Positions 1 through 8,771 of a DNA stretch of 64,000 nucleotides are shown here, in pieces. The DNA is from Variovorax paradoxus. GTDB taxonomy: Bacteria > Pseudomonadota > Gammaproteobacteria > Burkholderiales > Burkholderiaceae_C. Position numbers and translations under genes: made by a program. How positions within the stretch are numbered: the first letter of the stretch is position 1; each line of letters starts with the position of its first letter. The notes beneath the pieces were generated by a model. It saw nothing but the letters and a program-made list of their open reading frames with translations, had not been told where the DNA came from and ran no database searches. The stretch is from the NCBI RefSeq assembly GCF_902712855.1, contig NZ_LR743508.1, positions 558,001 to 622,000 of the forward strand. The letters are read 5' to 3'.

Positions 1-1
1 G

Positions 2-382
2 CGGGGTACCTACCTGCAGCACATCGAGGTACCCGGCGTGTGGCTGGAGCGCGGACGCATCGACGCGGCCGACCGCCGGCTGCTGCAGAGCCCGCTGGGG
101 CTGGGCGGCCATCGCTGCATGGCATCGCTGTTCTTCGTGGCCGGATCGCCCCTGGAACGCGCGCGCCGCGACGTGCTGCTGGCGCACGCACGCAGGCTGC
201 TGGAGGCGCACGGATTGGCCGACAGCGCCGGTGCCACCAGCCCGCATGCCGAGGTGGTCGTGCTGCGCGTGCTGGCACCGGTCGTCGAACCCGCCATGCA
301 GCTGCTGCGGCAGGTCTGGCAGGCATGGCGCGGCGAACTCTGGCAGCTGCCGGCCGCCACGCCGCGCATCTGGGCGACCTGA
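2..382 (+). CDS. ureD: Urease accessory protein UreD, C-terminal part (5' end outside window)
   Basis: UreD is the scaffold of the UreDFG complex that inserts nickel into apo-urease in the cytoplasm. About 126 C-terminal residues are visible, reading in from the left edge. The fragment has a W-x-ER-G-x-I segment, an SPLGL block, and the family's characteristic ending, a hydrophobic R-V-L stretch followed by PRIWAT just before TGA. The match to UreD C-termini is good by eye, but the N-terminal half cannot be seen. UreD genes usually sit directly upstream of ureA; here an unrelated operon follows 107 bases later, so this ureD either ends its urease operon or has been separated from it. Confidence 0.75.
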   Translation, partial: RGTYLQHIEVPGVWLERGRIDAADRRLLQSPLGLGGHRCMASLFFVAGSPLERARRDVLLAHARRLLEAHGLADSAGATSPHAEVVVLRVLAPVVEPAMQLLRQVWQAWRGELWQLPAATPRIWAT

Positions 383-443
383 GTGCGGGGCCCCGCGTGA
401 GGGGGCGAATTTGTAGCCGCTGTCTGACGGACAGCCGCCGCGC

Positions 444-464
444 AAAGGCGCAACCTGCCTTTTT
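444..464 (+). terminator. Small intrinsic-terminator-like hairpin after ureD
   Basis: AAAGGC at 444-449 pairs with GCCTTT at 457-462 around a 7-base loop, and five T residues close the element at 460-464. A second hairpin (GCTGTC/GACAGC, 419-435) lies just before it. The stem is short, so termination may be partial. It lies between ureD and the start codon at 489 and would separate the two transcription units. Confidence 0.35.
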
Positions 465-488
465 GCCCAGCGGTGACAAGGACCGGCC

Positions 489-1391
489 ATGCCTGCTCAG
501 AAAATCCCGGAGACGAACGCCTCGCTGCATCGGCGGCTGGCGCGGTTCAACGCCGATCGGCTGAAGCCGGGCACGCCCGCTCCCGGCTGGAAGGAAGAAC
601 TTGCGCGCGAGCATGAATACCGCCTGCTCGAAGGCGGCTTTCTCGAAGCCTTGCGCACCACCGTGCAGGTGGGGGCCTGCGGCTCGGCCGGCAATGCGGA
701 CCACTTCGTCAACTGGTTCGAACGGCTTGCGCACAACGGTCCCGGGCAGAACCATCCGTTGTTCGAACGGCTCGCGCAAGAGGCCACGCTGCCGCAGATG
801 CGGTGGTTTCTCACCCAGGAAGCCGCCGGCGAAGCGGGCTTCGAAGACCTTCTGGCCTACACCCAGGTCAAGCTGCCGCCGCAGCCCAAGCTCGAATGCG
901 CGCGCAACTTCTGGGACGAGATGGGCCACGGCAAGCAGAGCGCCATGCACGGCCAGATGCTGGAGCAGATGGTGCGCGAGCTCGGGCTGCAGCCGTCCAT
1001 CGACGGCACCGTGTGGGAATCGCTGGCGCTCGCCAACACCATGGTGGGCCTGGCGACCACGCGGCGCTACGGCTACCACGCCATCGGCGCGCTCGGCGTC
1101 ATCGAGCTCACCGCGCCGGGACGCGTGAAGCAGGTGGCCGCGGGCATGCGGCGCCTGGGCCTGAGCGGCCGCGCACGCGCGTACTTCGACCTGCATGCGG
1201 CGCTGGACGTGTCGCATGCGCGCGCATGGCTGCGCGAGGTGATCCATCCGCTGGTGGCGGCAGAGCCGTCCTGCGGCCAGTTCATTGCCGAAGGCGCGCT
1301 GATGCGGCTCGTGTGCGGCGAGCGCTGCTTCGACCGCTACACCGCGCATCTCGACGAAGCCCTGCGTGCCGAGGAGGCCGCTGCATGCTGA
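489..1391 (+). CDS. Haem-oxygenase-like diiron oxidase (iron-containing redox enzyme family)
   Basis: This 300-residue all-helical protein resembles the PqqC/TenA-like haem-oxygenase fold family whose members (HDOs) bind two irons and oxidise small amino-acid or lipid substrates with O2. Candidate metal ligands lie in the expected helices: E111, E144, H147, H154, E206 and H243. No PqqC signature or pqq genes are present. AAGGA at 478-482 supports the ATG at 489. It is the first gene of a five-gene operon and overlaps the methyltransferase by 7 bases (ATGCTGA). Its substrate is unknown; the neighbours suggest an acylated amino acid or its precursor. Fold assignment is fairly secure, the reaction is inferred. 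Confidence 0.65.
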   Translation: MPAQKIPETNASLHRRLARFNADRLKPGTPAPGWKEELAREHEYRLLEGGFLEALRTTVQVGACGSAGNADHFVNWFERLAHNGPGQNHPLFERLAQEATLPQMRWFLTQEAAGEAGFEDLLAYTQVKLPPQPKLECARNFWDEMGHGKQSAMHGQMLEQMVRELGLQPSIDGTVWESLALANTMVGLATTRRYGYHAIGALGVIELTAPGRVKQVAAGMRRLGLSGRARAYFDLHAALDVSHARAWLREVIHPLVAAEPSCGQFIAEGALMRLVCGERCFDRYTAHLDEALRAEEAAAC

Positions 1392-2332
1392 ACGCGGCCG
1401 GCGTGCTGCGCCAGGTGGCGGCCACCGGCTACCGCTTCACCACGGTCACGCCGCTCACCCACCAGCGCGTATTGGCGCGGCGCGGGCGCGAACCGGGTGC
1501 CACGCTGCGCGACATCTTCGGCTGGAACCTGCCGTTCGAGGCGCGCGCCGTGGCGCCGGAACTGTTGGCCGCGATGGAGCACGCCGGCGTCGTCGCGCGC
1601 ACCGGCACGCTGCTGCGCAGCACGGTGCGCATCGCGAGCCTCGGCGACGACCTGTTCCTTCACTCGGCCTATCCCACGGTGGAGGAGAACGCGGTGTTCT
1701 TCGGGCCCGACACCAGCCGCTTCGCGCGCTTCCTCGGCCATGCGCTGGCGCATCGCATCGTGCAGCCGCGACCGCTGCGGGTGCTCGACGTGGGCTGCGG
1801 CAGCGGCGCGGGCGGCATCGCGGTGGCGCGGGCGCTGGCCGCCCTGGGCATTCCGGCCAAGGTGGTGATGAACGACATCAACCCGCTCGCGCTGCAGTAC
1901 ACCGCCGTCAACGCCGAAGTGGCCGGCGTGACGGTGACGCTGGCGCAGGGCGATGCGCTGGCGGCGGTCGACGGCATGTTCGACCTCATCGTGTCGAACC
2001 CGCCCTACCTCGACGACGCCGCGCGGCGCGCCTACCGCCATGGCGGCACGCGGCTCGGCCGCGCGCTGAGCGCGCGCATCGCAACCGACGCGCTCGGGCG
2101 CCTGGCACCCGGCGGGCAGCTGCTGCTGTACACCGGCGTCGCGATGGTCGACGGCGAAGACCCGTTCCTGGCCGAGATGCGTCCGCTGCTGGCCGCGTCG
2201 GGCACCGAATGGTCGTACACCGAGATCGACCCCGACGTATTCGGCGAGGAGCTCGAGCGGCCGGTGTACGCGCACATCGACCGCATCGCCGCCGTGGGCC
2301 TCGTCGCCACGCGCGCGCCGGAGGCCGCCTGA
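1385..2332 (+). CDS. SAM-dependent methyltransferase, HemK/RsmC-like small domain
   Basis: The protein has 315 residues. Residues 1-125 form an N-terminal helical domain; a Rossmann methyltransferase follows with the SAM-binding GCGSG at 137-141 and motif IV NPPY at 205-208. NPPY is typical of N-methyltransferases acting on a planar amide or amine (PrmC, RsmC, N6-adenine enzymes). The ATG overlaps the end of the diiron enzyme gene by 7 bases and its TGA shares one base with the next ATG (TGATG), so translation is probably coupled. It is not a clear orthologue of prmC or rsmC. In this operon a role methylating the product or a carrier is more plausible than a ribosomal target, but that is inference. 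Confidence 0.7.
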   Translation: MLNAAGVLRQVAATGYRFTTVTPLTHQRVLARRGREPGATLRDIFGWNLPFEARAVAPELLAAMEHAGVVARTGTLLRSTVRIASLGDDLFLHSAYPTVEENAVFFGPDTSRFARFLGHALAHRIVQPRPLRVLDVGCGSGAGGIAVARALAALGIPAKVVMNDINPLALQYTAVNAEVAGVTVTLAQGDALAAVDGMFDLIVSNPPYLDDAARRAYRHGGTRLGRALSARIATDALGRLAPGGQLLLYTGVAMVDGEDPFLAEMRPLLAASGTEWSYTEIDPDVFGEELERPVYAHIDRIAAVGLVATRAPEAA

Positions 2333-3444
2333 TGGCCGCCCGGCTCGACCTCGCCGGCCCGGCCGACCTCGACACGGCCACCGGCCCGCTCGCCGGGGTG
2401 CGCGAATGCAGCGTGCTCGAGCGCATGCCCAAGTGGCTCATCTGCGTGCCGCTGGTCGTGCAGTGGCTGTGGCTGTCGCTGCGCCATGGCGGCCCCACGG
2501 TGCCCTCGGCTGCCAATCCGCACCTGACGTCCGGCGGGCTGGTGGGCGAAGGCAAGCTCGAGTACTTCCGCGGCATGGGACCGCTGGCGCGCTCGCTCAC
2601 GGCCGCGCACTGCGCGGTGTTCAACGACGGCACTGCCACGCCGGCCTCGCTGCAGCGGAGCATGGCGGCTGCCGGCCTCGCTTTCCCGGTGGTCGCCAAG
2701 CCCGACCTCGGCCTGTGCGGCTACGGCGTGCGGCTGCTGCACGGCATGCCCGACCTGCAGGCGTACCTCGCGGCGTTTCCCGCGGGCGAGACCGTGGTGC
2801 TGCAGCACTACCTGCCGCAGGAAGGCGAAGCGGGCATCTTCTACGCACGCGACCCGGTCACGGACGAGGGCCGCATCATCGGGCTGGCGCTGCGCTACTT
2901 CCCGCGGGTGACGGGCGACGGGTGCAGCACCGTGGCCGAACTCGTGGCGGGCGACGCGCGCGCCCGGCGCATCGCGCGCTCGCCGCGTCACGCGTGCAGC
3001 GTGCCGCCGGACAGCGTGCCCGCCGCCGGCCAGCAGGTGCGGCTGGCCACCATCGGCTCGACCCGGGTGGGCGGGCTGTACCGCAACGGCGCGGCGCTCG
3101 TCACGCCCGAGCTGGTGCGCGCGATCGACGCGGTGGCGCGCGACATGCCGGGTTTTCACTTCGGGCGCTTCGACGTGCGCTACGACAGCCTGCGCGAACT
3201 CGGCGCGGGACGCGGCTTCACCATCATGGAGATCAACGGCGCGGGCTCCGAGGCGATCGAGGCCTGGGACCCCGGCATCGGCGTGCTGCAGGGCTTCCGC
3301 ATGGTCTTCGCCAAGCAGCGGCTGCTGTTCACCATCGGTGCGGCGCAGTGCAAGGCGGGCGTCCGGCCCATCGGCCTGCTGGCGCTCGCGAGGCTCAACC
3401 GGCGGCAGAACCGCCTGGTGGACCGGTATCCCCCTTCCAACTGA
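2332..3444 (+). CDS. ATP-grasp ligase, D-Ala-D-Ala-ligase-like, membrane-associated
   Basis: The protein has 370 residues and the ATP-grasp layout. An AKPD motif carries K123 for ATP binding, a QHY strand forms the linker, and D281, E300 and N302 (in MEINGAGSE) are the likely Mg-ATP ligands. ATP-grasp enzymes join a carboxylate to an amine or thiol through an acyl phosphate. Residues 33-50 are strongly hydrophobic, suggesting contact with the membrane or a lipid substrate. The start ATG overlaps the previous stop codon. It is not a housekeeping Ddl: the N-terminal domain differs and the neighbours are lipid genes. A job ligating an N-acyl amino acid to a second amine is an inference. Confidence 0.7.
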   Translation: MAARLDLAGPADLDTATGPLAGVRECSVLERMPKWLICVPLVVQWLWLSLRHGGPTVPSAANPHLTSGGLVGEGKLEYFRGMGPLARSLTAAHCAVFNDGTATPASLQRSMAAAGLAFPVVAKPDLGLCGYGVRLLHGMPDLQAYLAAFPAGETVVLQHYLPQEGEAGIFYARDPVTDEGRIIGLALRYFPRVTGDGCSTVAELVAGDARARRIARSPRHACSVPPDSVPAAGQQVRLATIGSTRVGGLYRNGAALVTPELVRAIDAVARDMPGFHFGRFDVRYDSLRELGAGRGFTIMEINGAGSEAIEAWDPGIGVLQGFRMVFAKQRLLFTIGAAQCKAGVRPIGLLALARLNRRQNRLVDRYPPSN

Positions 3445-3456
3445 CGAAGGCACTGC

Positions 3457-4254
3457 ATGAAAGAGCGCACGCCCCCGGACCCGACCGCCGCCACCTTGCT
3501 GGAAACCCGCTGGGCCGACTGCGAGGAAGACCTGCGAGACGCCCAGCGCCTGCGCTACCGCGTCTTCGCGCAGGAGATGGGCGCCAGCCTGTCGCCGCCC
3601 GAAGGCACGCCGCCGGGACTCGACGCCGACCGCTTCGATGCCTTCTGCGACCACCTGCTGGTGCGGGCGGTGGACCCGGTGCACGGCGCCGGCCCGCTGA
3701 TCGGCACCTACCGCGTGCTCACGCCCGATGCGGCGCGCCGCGCGGGCGGCTTCTACACCGACACCGAATTCGACCTTGCGCCCCTCGCACCGCTGCGCGG
3801 CCGCGCGCTGGAGCTGGGCCGCTCGTGCGTGGACGCGCAGTGGCGCTCGGGCAGCGTCATCATGGCGCTGTGGACGGCGCTGGGGCAGTACATGGTCGAG
3901 CACCAGCTCGACACCATGATCGGCTGCGCCAGCATCGGCCTGGACGACCAGGGCCTGAGCGCCGCGCGGCTGTGGCACCGGCTGTGCCGCACCCACCTGG
4001 TCGAGCAGCGCTGGCGCGTCGAGCCCCGCATCGCGCTGCCGCTGGACACCGACCCGGACGCCGATGCCGACAGCGACGCCACGCCGCCCGCGTCGCCGCC
4101 GCCGCTCATCAAGGGCTACCTGCGCTGCGGCGCGCGGCTGCTGGGTCCGCCGGCGCTCGATGTCGCCTTCAACACGGCCGACCTGCCGCTGATGCTGCGG
4201 GTGGACGAGGTCTCGCCACGCTACCGCCAGCACTTCTTCAACGTGACGGCGTGA
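3457..4254 (+). CDS. OlsB-like GNAT N-acyltransferase (ornithine-lipid synthase family)
   Basis: The 265-residue protein resembles OlsB/haemolysin-type GNAT enzymes, which transfer a 3-hydroxyacyl chain from ACP to the alpha-amino group of ornithine or another amino acid. Visible family landmarks are RLRYRVF near residue 28, LELGRSCV followed by a W-R-S segment, GCASI, and the C-terminal YLRCGA and F-N-T-A-D blocks. No separate olsA-type O-acyltransferase is nearby. It lies 12 bases after the ATP-grasp gene and shares GTGA with lplT. The acyl acceptor cannot be read from sequence. A short acidic insert (about residues 192-210) looks like a linker. Confidence 0.75.
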   Translation: MKERTPPDPTAATLLETRWADCEEDLRDAQRLRYRVFAQEMGASLSPPEGTPPGLDADRFDAFCDHLLVRAVDPVHGAGPLIGTYRVLTPDAARRAGGFYTDTEFDLAPLAPLRGRALELGRSCVDAQWRSGSVIMALWTALGQYMVEHQLDTMIGCASIGLDDQGLSAARLWHRLCRTHLVEQRWRVEPRIALPLDTDPDADADSDATPPASPPPLIKGYLRCGARLLGPPALDVAFNTADLPLMLRVDEVSPRYRQHFFNVTA

Positions 4255-5471
4255 ACGCGGCCGACCCGGGCACCCCGGCGCGCACCGCCCGCACGCTGCG
4301 CGCGGTGGTGGCCGCGCAGTTCTTCAGTTCGCTGGCCGACAACGCCCTGCTGATCGTCGCCATCGGACTGCTCGCGCAGCGCCACGCGCCCGGCTGGATG
4401 ACGCCCGCGCTGCGCCTCTTCTTCTACCTGTCTTACGTGCTGCTCGCCGCGTTCGCGGGCGCCGTGGCCGACGCCGCACCCAAGGGCCGGGTGCTGATGG
4501 CCACCAACCTCGTCAAGCTGGGCGGCTGCGCGCTGCTGCTGTGGCACGTGCAGCCGCTGGTGGCCTATGCGCTGGTGGGGCTGGGCGCGGCGGCGTACTC
4601 GCCGGCCAAGTACGGCATCCTGCCCGAGCTGCTGCCGGAGGAGGAGCTGGTCAAGGCCAACGGCTGGGTCGAGGCCAGCACGGTGGTGTCGATCCTGTTC
4701 GGCGTGGGGCTGGGCAGCGCGCTGGTCGACCGCGACCTCGGCCTGCACGCCATCGGCGCGGTCTACCTGCTGGCGGCAGCCTGCACGCTGGCCATTCCGT
4801 ACAGCCCGGCGCGCGATCGCAAGGCGCTGGCGCACCCCGGACGGCTGCTGCGCGATTTCCGGCGCTCGCTCGGCCTGCTGTGGCAGGACGCCGACGCGCG
4901 CATCTCGCTGGCCGTCACCAGCCTGTTCTGGGCCGCGTCGGCCACGCTGCAGTTCCTGGTGCTGCGCTGGGCCGCCGAGCGGCTCGGGCTCACGCTGGCG
5001 CAGGGTGCGCTGCTGCAGATCGCGGTGGCCATCGGCATGGTGGCCGGCGCGATGGGCGCGGCCCGCTGGTTCCCGCTGGAGCGCGCGCGCCGGGCCCTGC
5101 CGCTGGGCGTGGTGCTGGGCGCCGCGGTGATGGCGATGACGCTGGTGACAGGGCCGGCGTTTGCCGTCGCCATGCTGGTGCTGGTGGGCGCCCTCGCGGG
5201 GCTGCTGCTGGTGCCGATGAATGCGCTGCTGCAAAGCCGCGGGCTGCTGCGCATGCATCCGGGCCAGTCGATCGCGGTGCAGAACGCCAACGAGAGCCTG
5301 GCGTCCCTCGTCATGCTCGGGGTGTATGGCGGGCTGCTCTACCTCGACGCGCCCCTGCTGCCCACGCTGGCGGGTTTCGGCGCGTTCCTGGTGCTGGCAA
5401 TGGGCGGCATCTTCGCCTGGTCGCGCCGCCAGAGTTCCACGCGCGAGAGCCTGGCCTCGCAGAACGGGTAA
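4251..5471 (+). CDS. lplT: LplT-like lysophospholipid transporter (MFS)
   Basis: A 406-residue major-facilitator protein with about 12 hydrophobic segments. It opens with the LplT-type block AQFFSSLADNALL, followed by LPEL and VKANG motifs. LplT of enterobacteria flips lysophospholipids across the inner membrane for reacylation by Aas. Here no aas or acyltransferase-synthetase domain follows. The GTG start at 4251 overlaps the stop of the acyltransferase gene by 4 bases. As the last gene of the operon it probably moves the lipid product, or its lyso form, across the inner membrane; that cargo is inferred. Confidence 0.75.
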   Translation: MNAADPGTPARTARTLRAVVAAQFFSSLADNALLIVAIGLLAQRHAPGWMTPALRLFFYLSYVLLAAFAGAVADAAPKGRVLMATNLVKLGGCALLLWHVQPLVAYALVGLGAAAYSPAKYGILPELLPEEELVKANGWVEASTVVSILFGVGLGSALVDRDLGLHAIGAVYLLAAACTLAIPYSPARDRKALAHPGRLLRDFRRSLGLLWQDADARISLAVTSLFWAASATLQFLVLRWAAERLGLTLAQGALLQIAVAIGMVAGAMGAARWFPLERARRALPLGVVLGAAVMAMTLVTGPAFAVAMLVLVGALAGLLLVPMNALLQSRGLLRMHPGQSIAVQNANESLASLVMLGVYGGLLYLDAPLLPTLAGFGAFLVLAMGGIFAWSRRQSSTRESLASQNG

Positions 5472-5539
5472 TACTGGGGTTTGCATTTCATGCGATTGGG
5501 ATACAGTCCCGCACCACTGCTTCAGGACTTGCCGACAGA

Positions 5540-7165
5540 GTGAACCTCAGAAAATCTGCCAACAGTCTGGTTGTTCGCCTGCTCGCGATGGGCCTGCTGA
5601 TGGCGATCTTCGGCACCGCCGTCAGCTACATCCAGCTCAGCCGCTTCCTGCGGCAGGACCTGACCCAGTCGGTCGCGACCCAGCAGAAGGCGCTGGCCGA
5701 CTACGTCGCCCGCGACGTCGACAACTACCTCGTCGAACGGCTGTCGTTCCTGCAGCGCCTGGCCCATGCGCTGCCCCCGGAACTCCTTGCGCAACCCGCG
5801 GCACTGCACGCCTGGCTGGCCGAACGCAACGCGCTGAGCCAGGCCTTCCCGCTCGGGCTGACGGTGGCCGACGCCACCGGCAGGCGGCTCGACGGCGAAG
5901 GGCAGCTCGCAGCGGACAGTTCGGAATTCAGCGGCGCCCTCGCCGGCCGCCCGGCCCTCGGCATTCCGCACGAGGCCCCCGTATCGCGGCATTCCGTGCT
6001 GCCGATGACCGCCCCGGTGCGCGACGCCTCGGGCCAGGTGGCGGCCGTGCTGGTCGGCACCGCGGACCTCACGGCCGACGGGCTGCTCGACCACCTGCAG
6101 GCCGGGCGCGTGGGCCAGGCCGGCGGCATCCTCGTGATCTCGCCGCGCGACCGTCTCTTCGTGGCCTCCACCGACGTGTCGATGTCGCTGACCCCGACCC
6201 CGCCGGAAGGCGTCAACCTGCTGCACGACCGCGCCATGGCGGGCTACCGCGGCAGCGGCACGACGCGCAACGCCAAGGGCATCGACGAGATCTCCGCCAT
6301 CGCCTCGGTGCCGACCAGCGGCTGGTTCGTGGTCGCGCGGCTGCCGGTGTCGGAAGCGCTGGCGCCGGTGGGACGCATGCAGACCTTCATCCTGCAGCAG
6401 CGCGCGCCCGCGGTCACCGCGGTGCTGATCGTGATCGGGTTCATCATGGCCTGGCTGCTGCGGCCCTTGCTGCGCGCCGCCAACCAGGCCGACCGCATGA
6501 CCCGCGGCGAACTCGAACTGGCGCCGCTGCGCGTGGTGCGCGACGACGAGATCGGCCACCTCACGCAGGCCTTCAACCGGCTGCTGGCCAAGCTGGTCGA
6601 CAACCAGGCGGCACTGGCGCGCATGGCCCACCACGACAGCCTGACCGGCCTGCCCAACCGCAAGCTGCTCGACGACCGGCTGCAGCAGGCGCTGGTGCGC
6701 GCCAAGCGGCACGGCCACCAGGTCGCGGTGCTCTACCTCGACCTCGACGGCTTCAAGGCGCTCAACGACACGCTCGGCCACGAGGCCGGCGACGAGGCAC
6801 TGGAAGAAGTCGCGCGTCGCCTGCTGGGCCTGGTGCGCCAGACCGACACCGTGGCACGCATCGGCGGCGACGAGTTCGTGCTGCTGGCCGCCGACTTCGA
6901 GGACTCCGCCGAACGCGCCGCCGCGATCCTGGCGCAACGCTGCGTCGACGCGATCGCGTCGCCTCTGCGGCTGAGGGGTTCCGAGACCGTCATGGGTGTG
7001 TCGATCGGCATCGCCGTGGGCTGCGGAGACGAAACGCCGCAGGACCTGCTGTCCGCGGCGGACAGGGCGATGTACCAGGCGAAGCAGCGCGGACGCAGGA
7101 GCCACGTGGTGGCGAACGCTCCGCGCGTCGCGGTTCAGGGCGCGTCGAGGCTTTCGACGGGGTAG
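5540..7165 (+). CDS. Membrane diguanylate cyclase with periplasmic sensor, HAMP and GGDEF
   Basis: The 541-residue protein is anchored by helices at about 10-32 and 288-308, with a Cache-like periplasmic sensor between them. A HAMP segment (about 305-360) and a GGDEF domain follow. The active site reads GGDEF at 442-446, and an RxxD inhibitory site (RQTD, 433-436) sits exactly five residues before it, so the enzyme should make cyclic di-GMP and be feedback-inhibited. The GTG at 5540 is chosen because it keeps the positively charged N-terminus before the first helix; ATG at 5588 is an alternative. The last 31 bases overlap the convergent gene on the other strand. Confidence 0.85.
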   Translation: MNLRKSANSLVVRLLAMGLLMAIFGTAVSYIQLSRFLRQDLTQSVATQQKALADYVARDVDNYLVERLSFLQRLAHALPPELLAQPAALHAWLAERNALSQAFPLGLTVADATGRRLDGEGQLAADSSEFSGALAGRPALGIPHEAPVSRHSVLPMTAPVRDASGQVAAVLVGTADLTADGLLDHLQAGRVGQAGGILVISPRDRLFVASTDVSMSLTPTPPEGVNLLHDRAMAGYRGSGTTRNAKGIDEISAIASVPTSGWFVVARLPVSEALAPVGRMQTFILQQRAPAVTAVLIVIGFIMAWLLRPLLRAANQADRMTRGELELAPLRVVRDDEIGHLTQAFNRLLAKLVDNQAALARMAHHDSLTGLPNRKLLDDRLQQALVRAKRHGHQVAVLYLDLDGFKALNDTLGHEAGDEALEEVARRLLGLVRQTDTVARIGGDEFVLLAADFEDSAERAAAILAQRCVDAIASPLRLRGSETVMGVSIGIAVGCGDETPQDLLSAADRAMYQAKQRGRRSHVVANAPRVAVQGASRLSTG

Positions 7166-7764
7166 CCGATTTCGTCGAGGTCGTCCGCCAGCGCGGCCAG
7201 GTCGACATCGGGATTGAGGCGCCGTACCAGCGCCGGCGCGAGCGGCCGGTGCGCGTAGATCGCGGCGACGTCGTCCGGTTCGAGATCGCGTTCGTGATAG
7301 CTGCCGGCAAAGGCCACGTAGCGCGCCGGTTGTCCGTCGAGGATTTCCAGCAGCCCGGCCGCGTCGTCGCCGGCCGCCGATTCAGCGGCGCCACTCGACC
7401 AGCGCGTGTCGTCCTCGAGGCGCCAGATGCAGAAGGTGCTCTCGTGCGCAGTGAAGGCCGGCTCGTGCAGCAGGTTGTCGTGGAACGCGGACGGCAGGCG
7501 CCCGAAGACCGCGGCCGCCGGGGCACCCTGCACCCGGCCGTGCAATGCGGCGCCTGCGGCGCAGAAGAGCGCGAACCAGCGATCGCCCGAGCCGTTGCGC
7601 ATCGAGGCCATCATCTCGCCGTCTGCCCACGACCGGTTGAACGAGTAGTACCGGTACTCCCATTCCGGCGACAGGATGGCATCGAGCGTCGCCAGCGATT
7701 GCGCGAGGCGGCGCAGGCCATCGATGTCCGGAAGTGCGGTCAGGTTTCGTGTGGAGAGGGTCAT
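7135..7764 (-). CDS. Conserved hypothetical protein, 209 aa
   Basis: A soluble protein of 209 residues with no signal peptide or membrane helix and no family I can name. Its middle contains aromatic- and Trp-rich blocks (YYSFNRSW, MASMRNGSG, FCIWRLEDD) that look conserved rather than random, and the C-terminus is acidic. It may bind a ligand or partner, but no catalytic motif is evident. The ATG at 7764 is chosen over longer readings because upstream codons lose protein-like composition. Its 3' end overlaps the diguanylate cyclase gene by 31 bases on the opposite strand, so transcripts converge. Confidence 0.6.
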   Translation of the reverse strand: MTLSTRNLTALPDIDGLRRLAQSLATLDAILSPEWEYRYYSFNRSWADGEMMASMRNGSGDRWFALFCAAGAALHGRVQGAPAAAVFGRLPSAFHDNLLHEPAFTAHESTFCIWRLEDDTRWSSGAAESAAGDDAAGLLEILDGQPARYVAFAGSYHERDLEPDDVAAIYAHRPLAPALVRRLNPDVDLAALADDLDEIGYPVESLDAP

Positions 7765-7925
7765 GTCTTTCGGGAACGGCGGCGATGCATGGAGCCGTGA
7801 TGGTATGCGGCGGGGAGCACCACCGGAATCCGTAGAAATGAAGGATTCGCGCAAATCAGGAGTGTGCCGGGCGACATGCTGGAGGAGAATCTTTTGCATA
7901 CCGAGGCAATACACCAACAAGCGCC

Positions 7926-8753
7926 ATGACACTCGACGAACTCTTTGCCCATGACGAGTCGCTGCCCACCGTTCCGAGGGTGGTGTCCGACCTGATGGAG
8001 ATGCTGCGCGACGAGGACGTTTCCTTCGCGGACATCGCGCACCGCATCGAGCTCGACCAGGTGCTTGCGGCCAGGGTGCTGCAGATGGTGAACTCGCCGT
8101 TCTTCGGACTCCAGCGCAAGATCTCCTCGATCCAGGGCGCGATCCTGATGCTCGGCCACTCGGCGATGCGCTCGTTCGTGGTGAGCTCGGGCCTGCCGGC
8201 CGCCTTCAGGAAGGTGCACGGCGTCGACCTGCCGGCCTTCTGGGCACACAGCCTGCGCGTCGCATCGGTCGCGAGATACCTCGCATCCAGGACGCGGCGC
8301 GTCGACCCCAACCTGGCTTTCACCGCAGGCAGCATGCATGCCATCGGGCACCTGGTCATGGCTCAGGCGATGCCCGCGCGGATGGCCGCGCTGAACGACG
8401 ACCACCCCTTCGACGCGCTCGGGCGTGCGCAACTCGAGCAGGTCGAGTTCGGCTATCACTACGGCGACGTGAGCGCGTCGCTGGCACAGCGCTGGGATTT
8501 CGCCCCGGACCTGATCGGCGGGCTCGCGAGCTTCGTGAGCCCGGTCAGGTCGGAGCGCGTCAATGCGCTCGGTGGCATCCTTCACCTGGCCGTGTGGCGC
8601 GTGGCGCTGGAGTGCCAGGGCGCGAACCTGAGCGACGTCGGCGGCTTCTGGCCGAGCCAGTCGGCCATGGCCGCGGGCCTCGCCGAGCACGTGGTCCAGG
8701 ACATGCCGGCGCCGCGCGTGCTCGCCGCCGACCTGGAACTGATGATCGCCTGA
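7926..8753 (+). CDS. HDOD domain signalling protein
   Basis: A 275-residue single-domain HDOD protein. It shows the family opening LPTVPRVV near residue 13, the D-x-x-L-A-A-R-V-L-Q-M-V-N-S-P-F-F block around residues 42-58, and an H-S-L-R-V-A segment. The catalytic HD dyad of true HD phosphohydrolases is not conserved (MHAIGHL in its place), as is usual for HDOD, which acts as a binding or output module in cyclic di-GMP, chemotaxis or stress signalling. It follows a diguanylate cyclase in the same orientation, separated by a convergent gene. No enzymatic activity should be assumed. Confidence 0.75.
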   Translation: MTLDELFAHDESLPTVPRVVSDLMEMLRDEDVSFADIAHRIELDQVLAARVLQMVNSPFFGLQRKISSIQGAILMLGHSAMRSFVVSSGLPAAFRKVHGVDLPAFWAHSLRVASVARYLASRTRRVDPNLAFTAGSMHAIGHLVMAQAMPARMAALNDDHPFDALGRAQLEQVEFGYHYGDVSASLAQRWDFAPDLIGGLASFVSPVRSERVNALGGILHLAVWRVALECQGANLSDVGGFWPSQSAMAAGLAEHVVQDMPAPRVLAADLELMIA

Positions 8754-8771
8754 GCGCGCCCGGCCGGCGGC

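Noticed and set aside
1337..2275. Minus-strand ORF of 312 codons over the methyltransferase gene
   Set aside because: His/Arg/Gln-rich composition typical of an antisense frame in high-GC DNA; the + strand gene has clear SAM and NPPY motifs.
2032..4233. Minus-strand ORF of 733 codons
   Set aside because: Antisense shadow of the ATP-grasp and acyltransferase genes; no domain pattern and a biased residue content.
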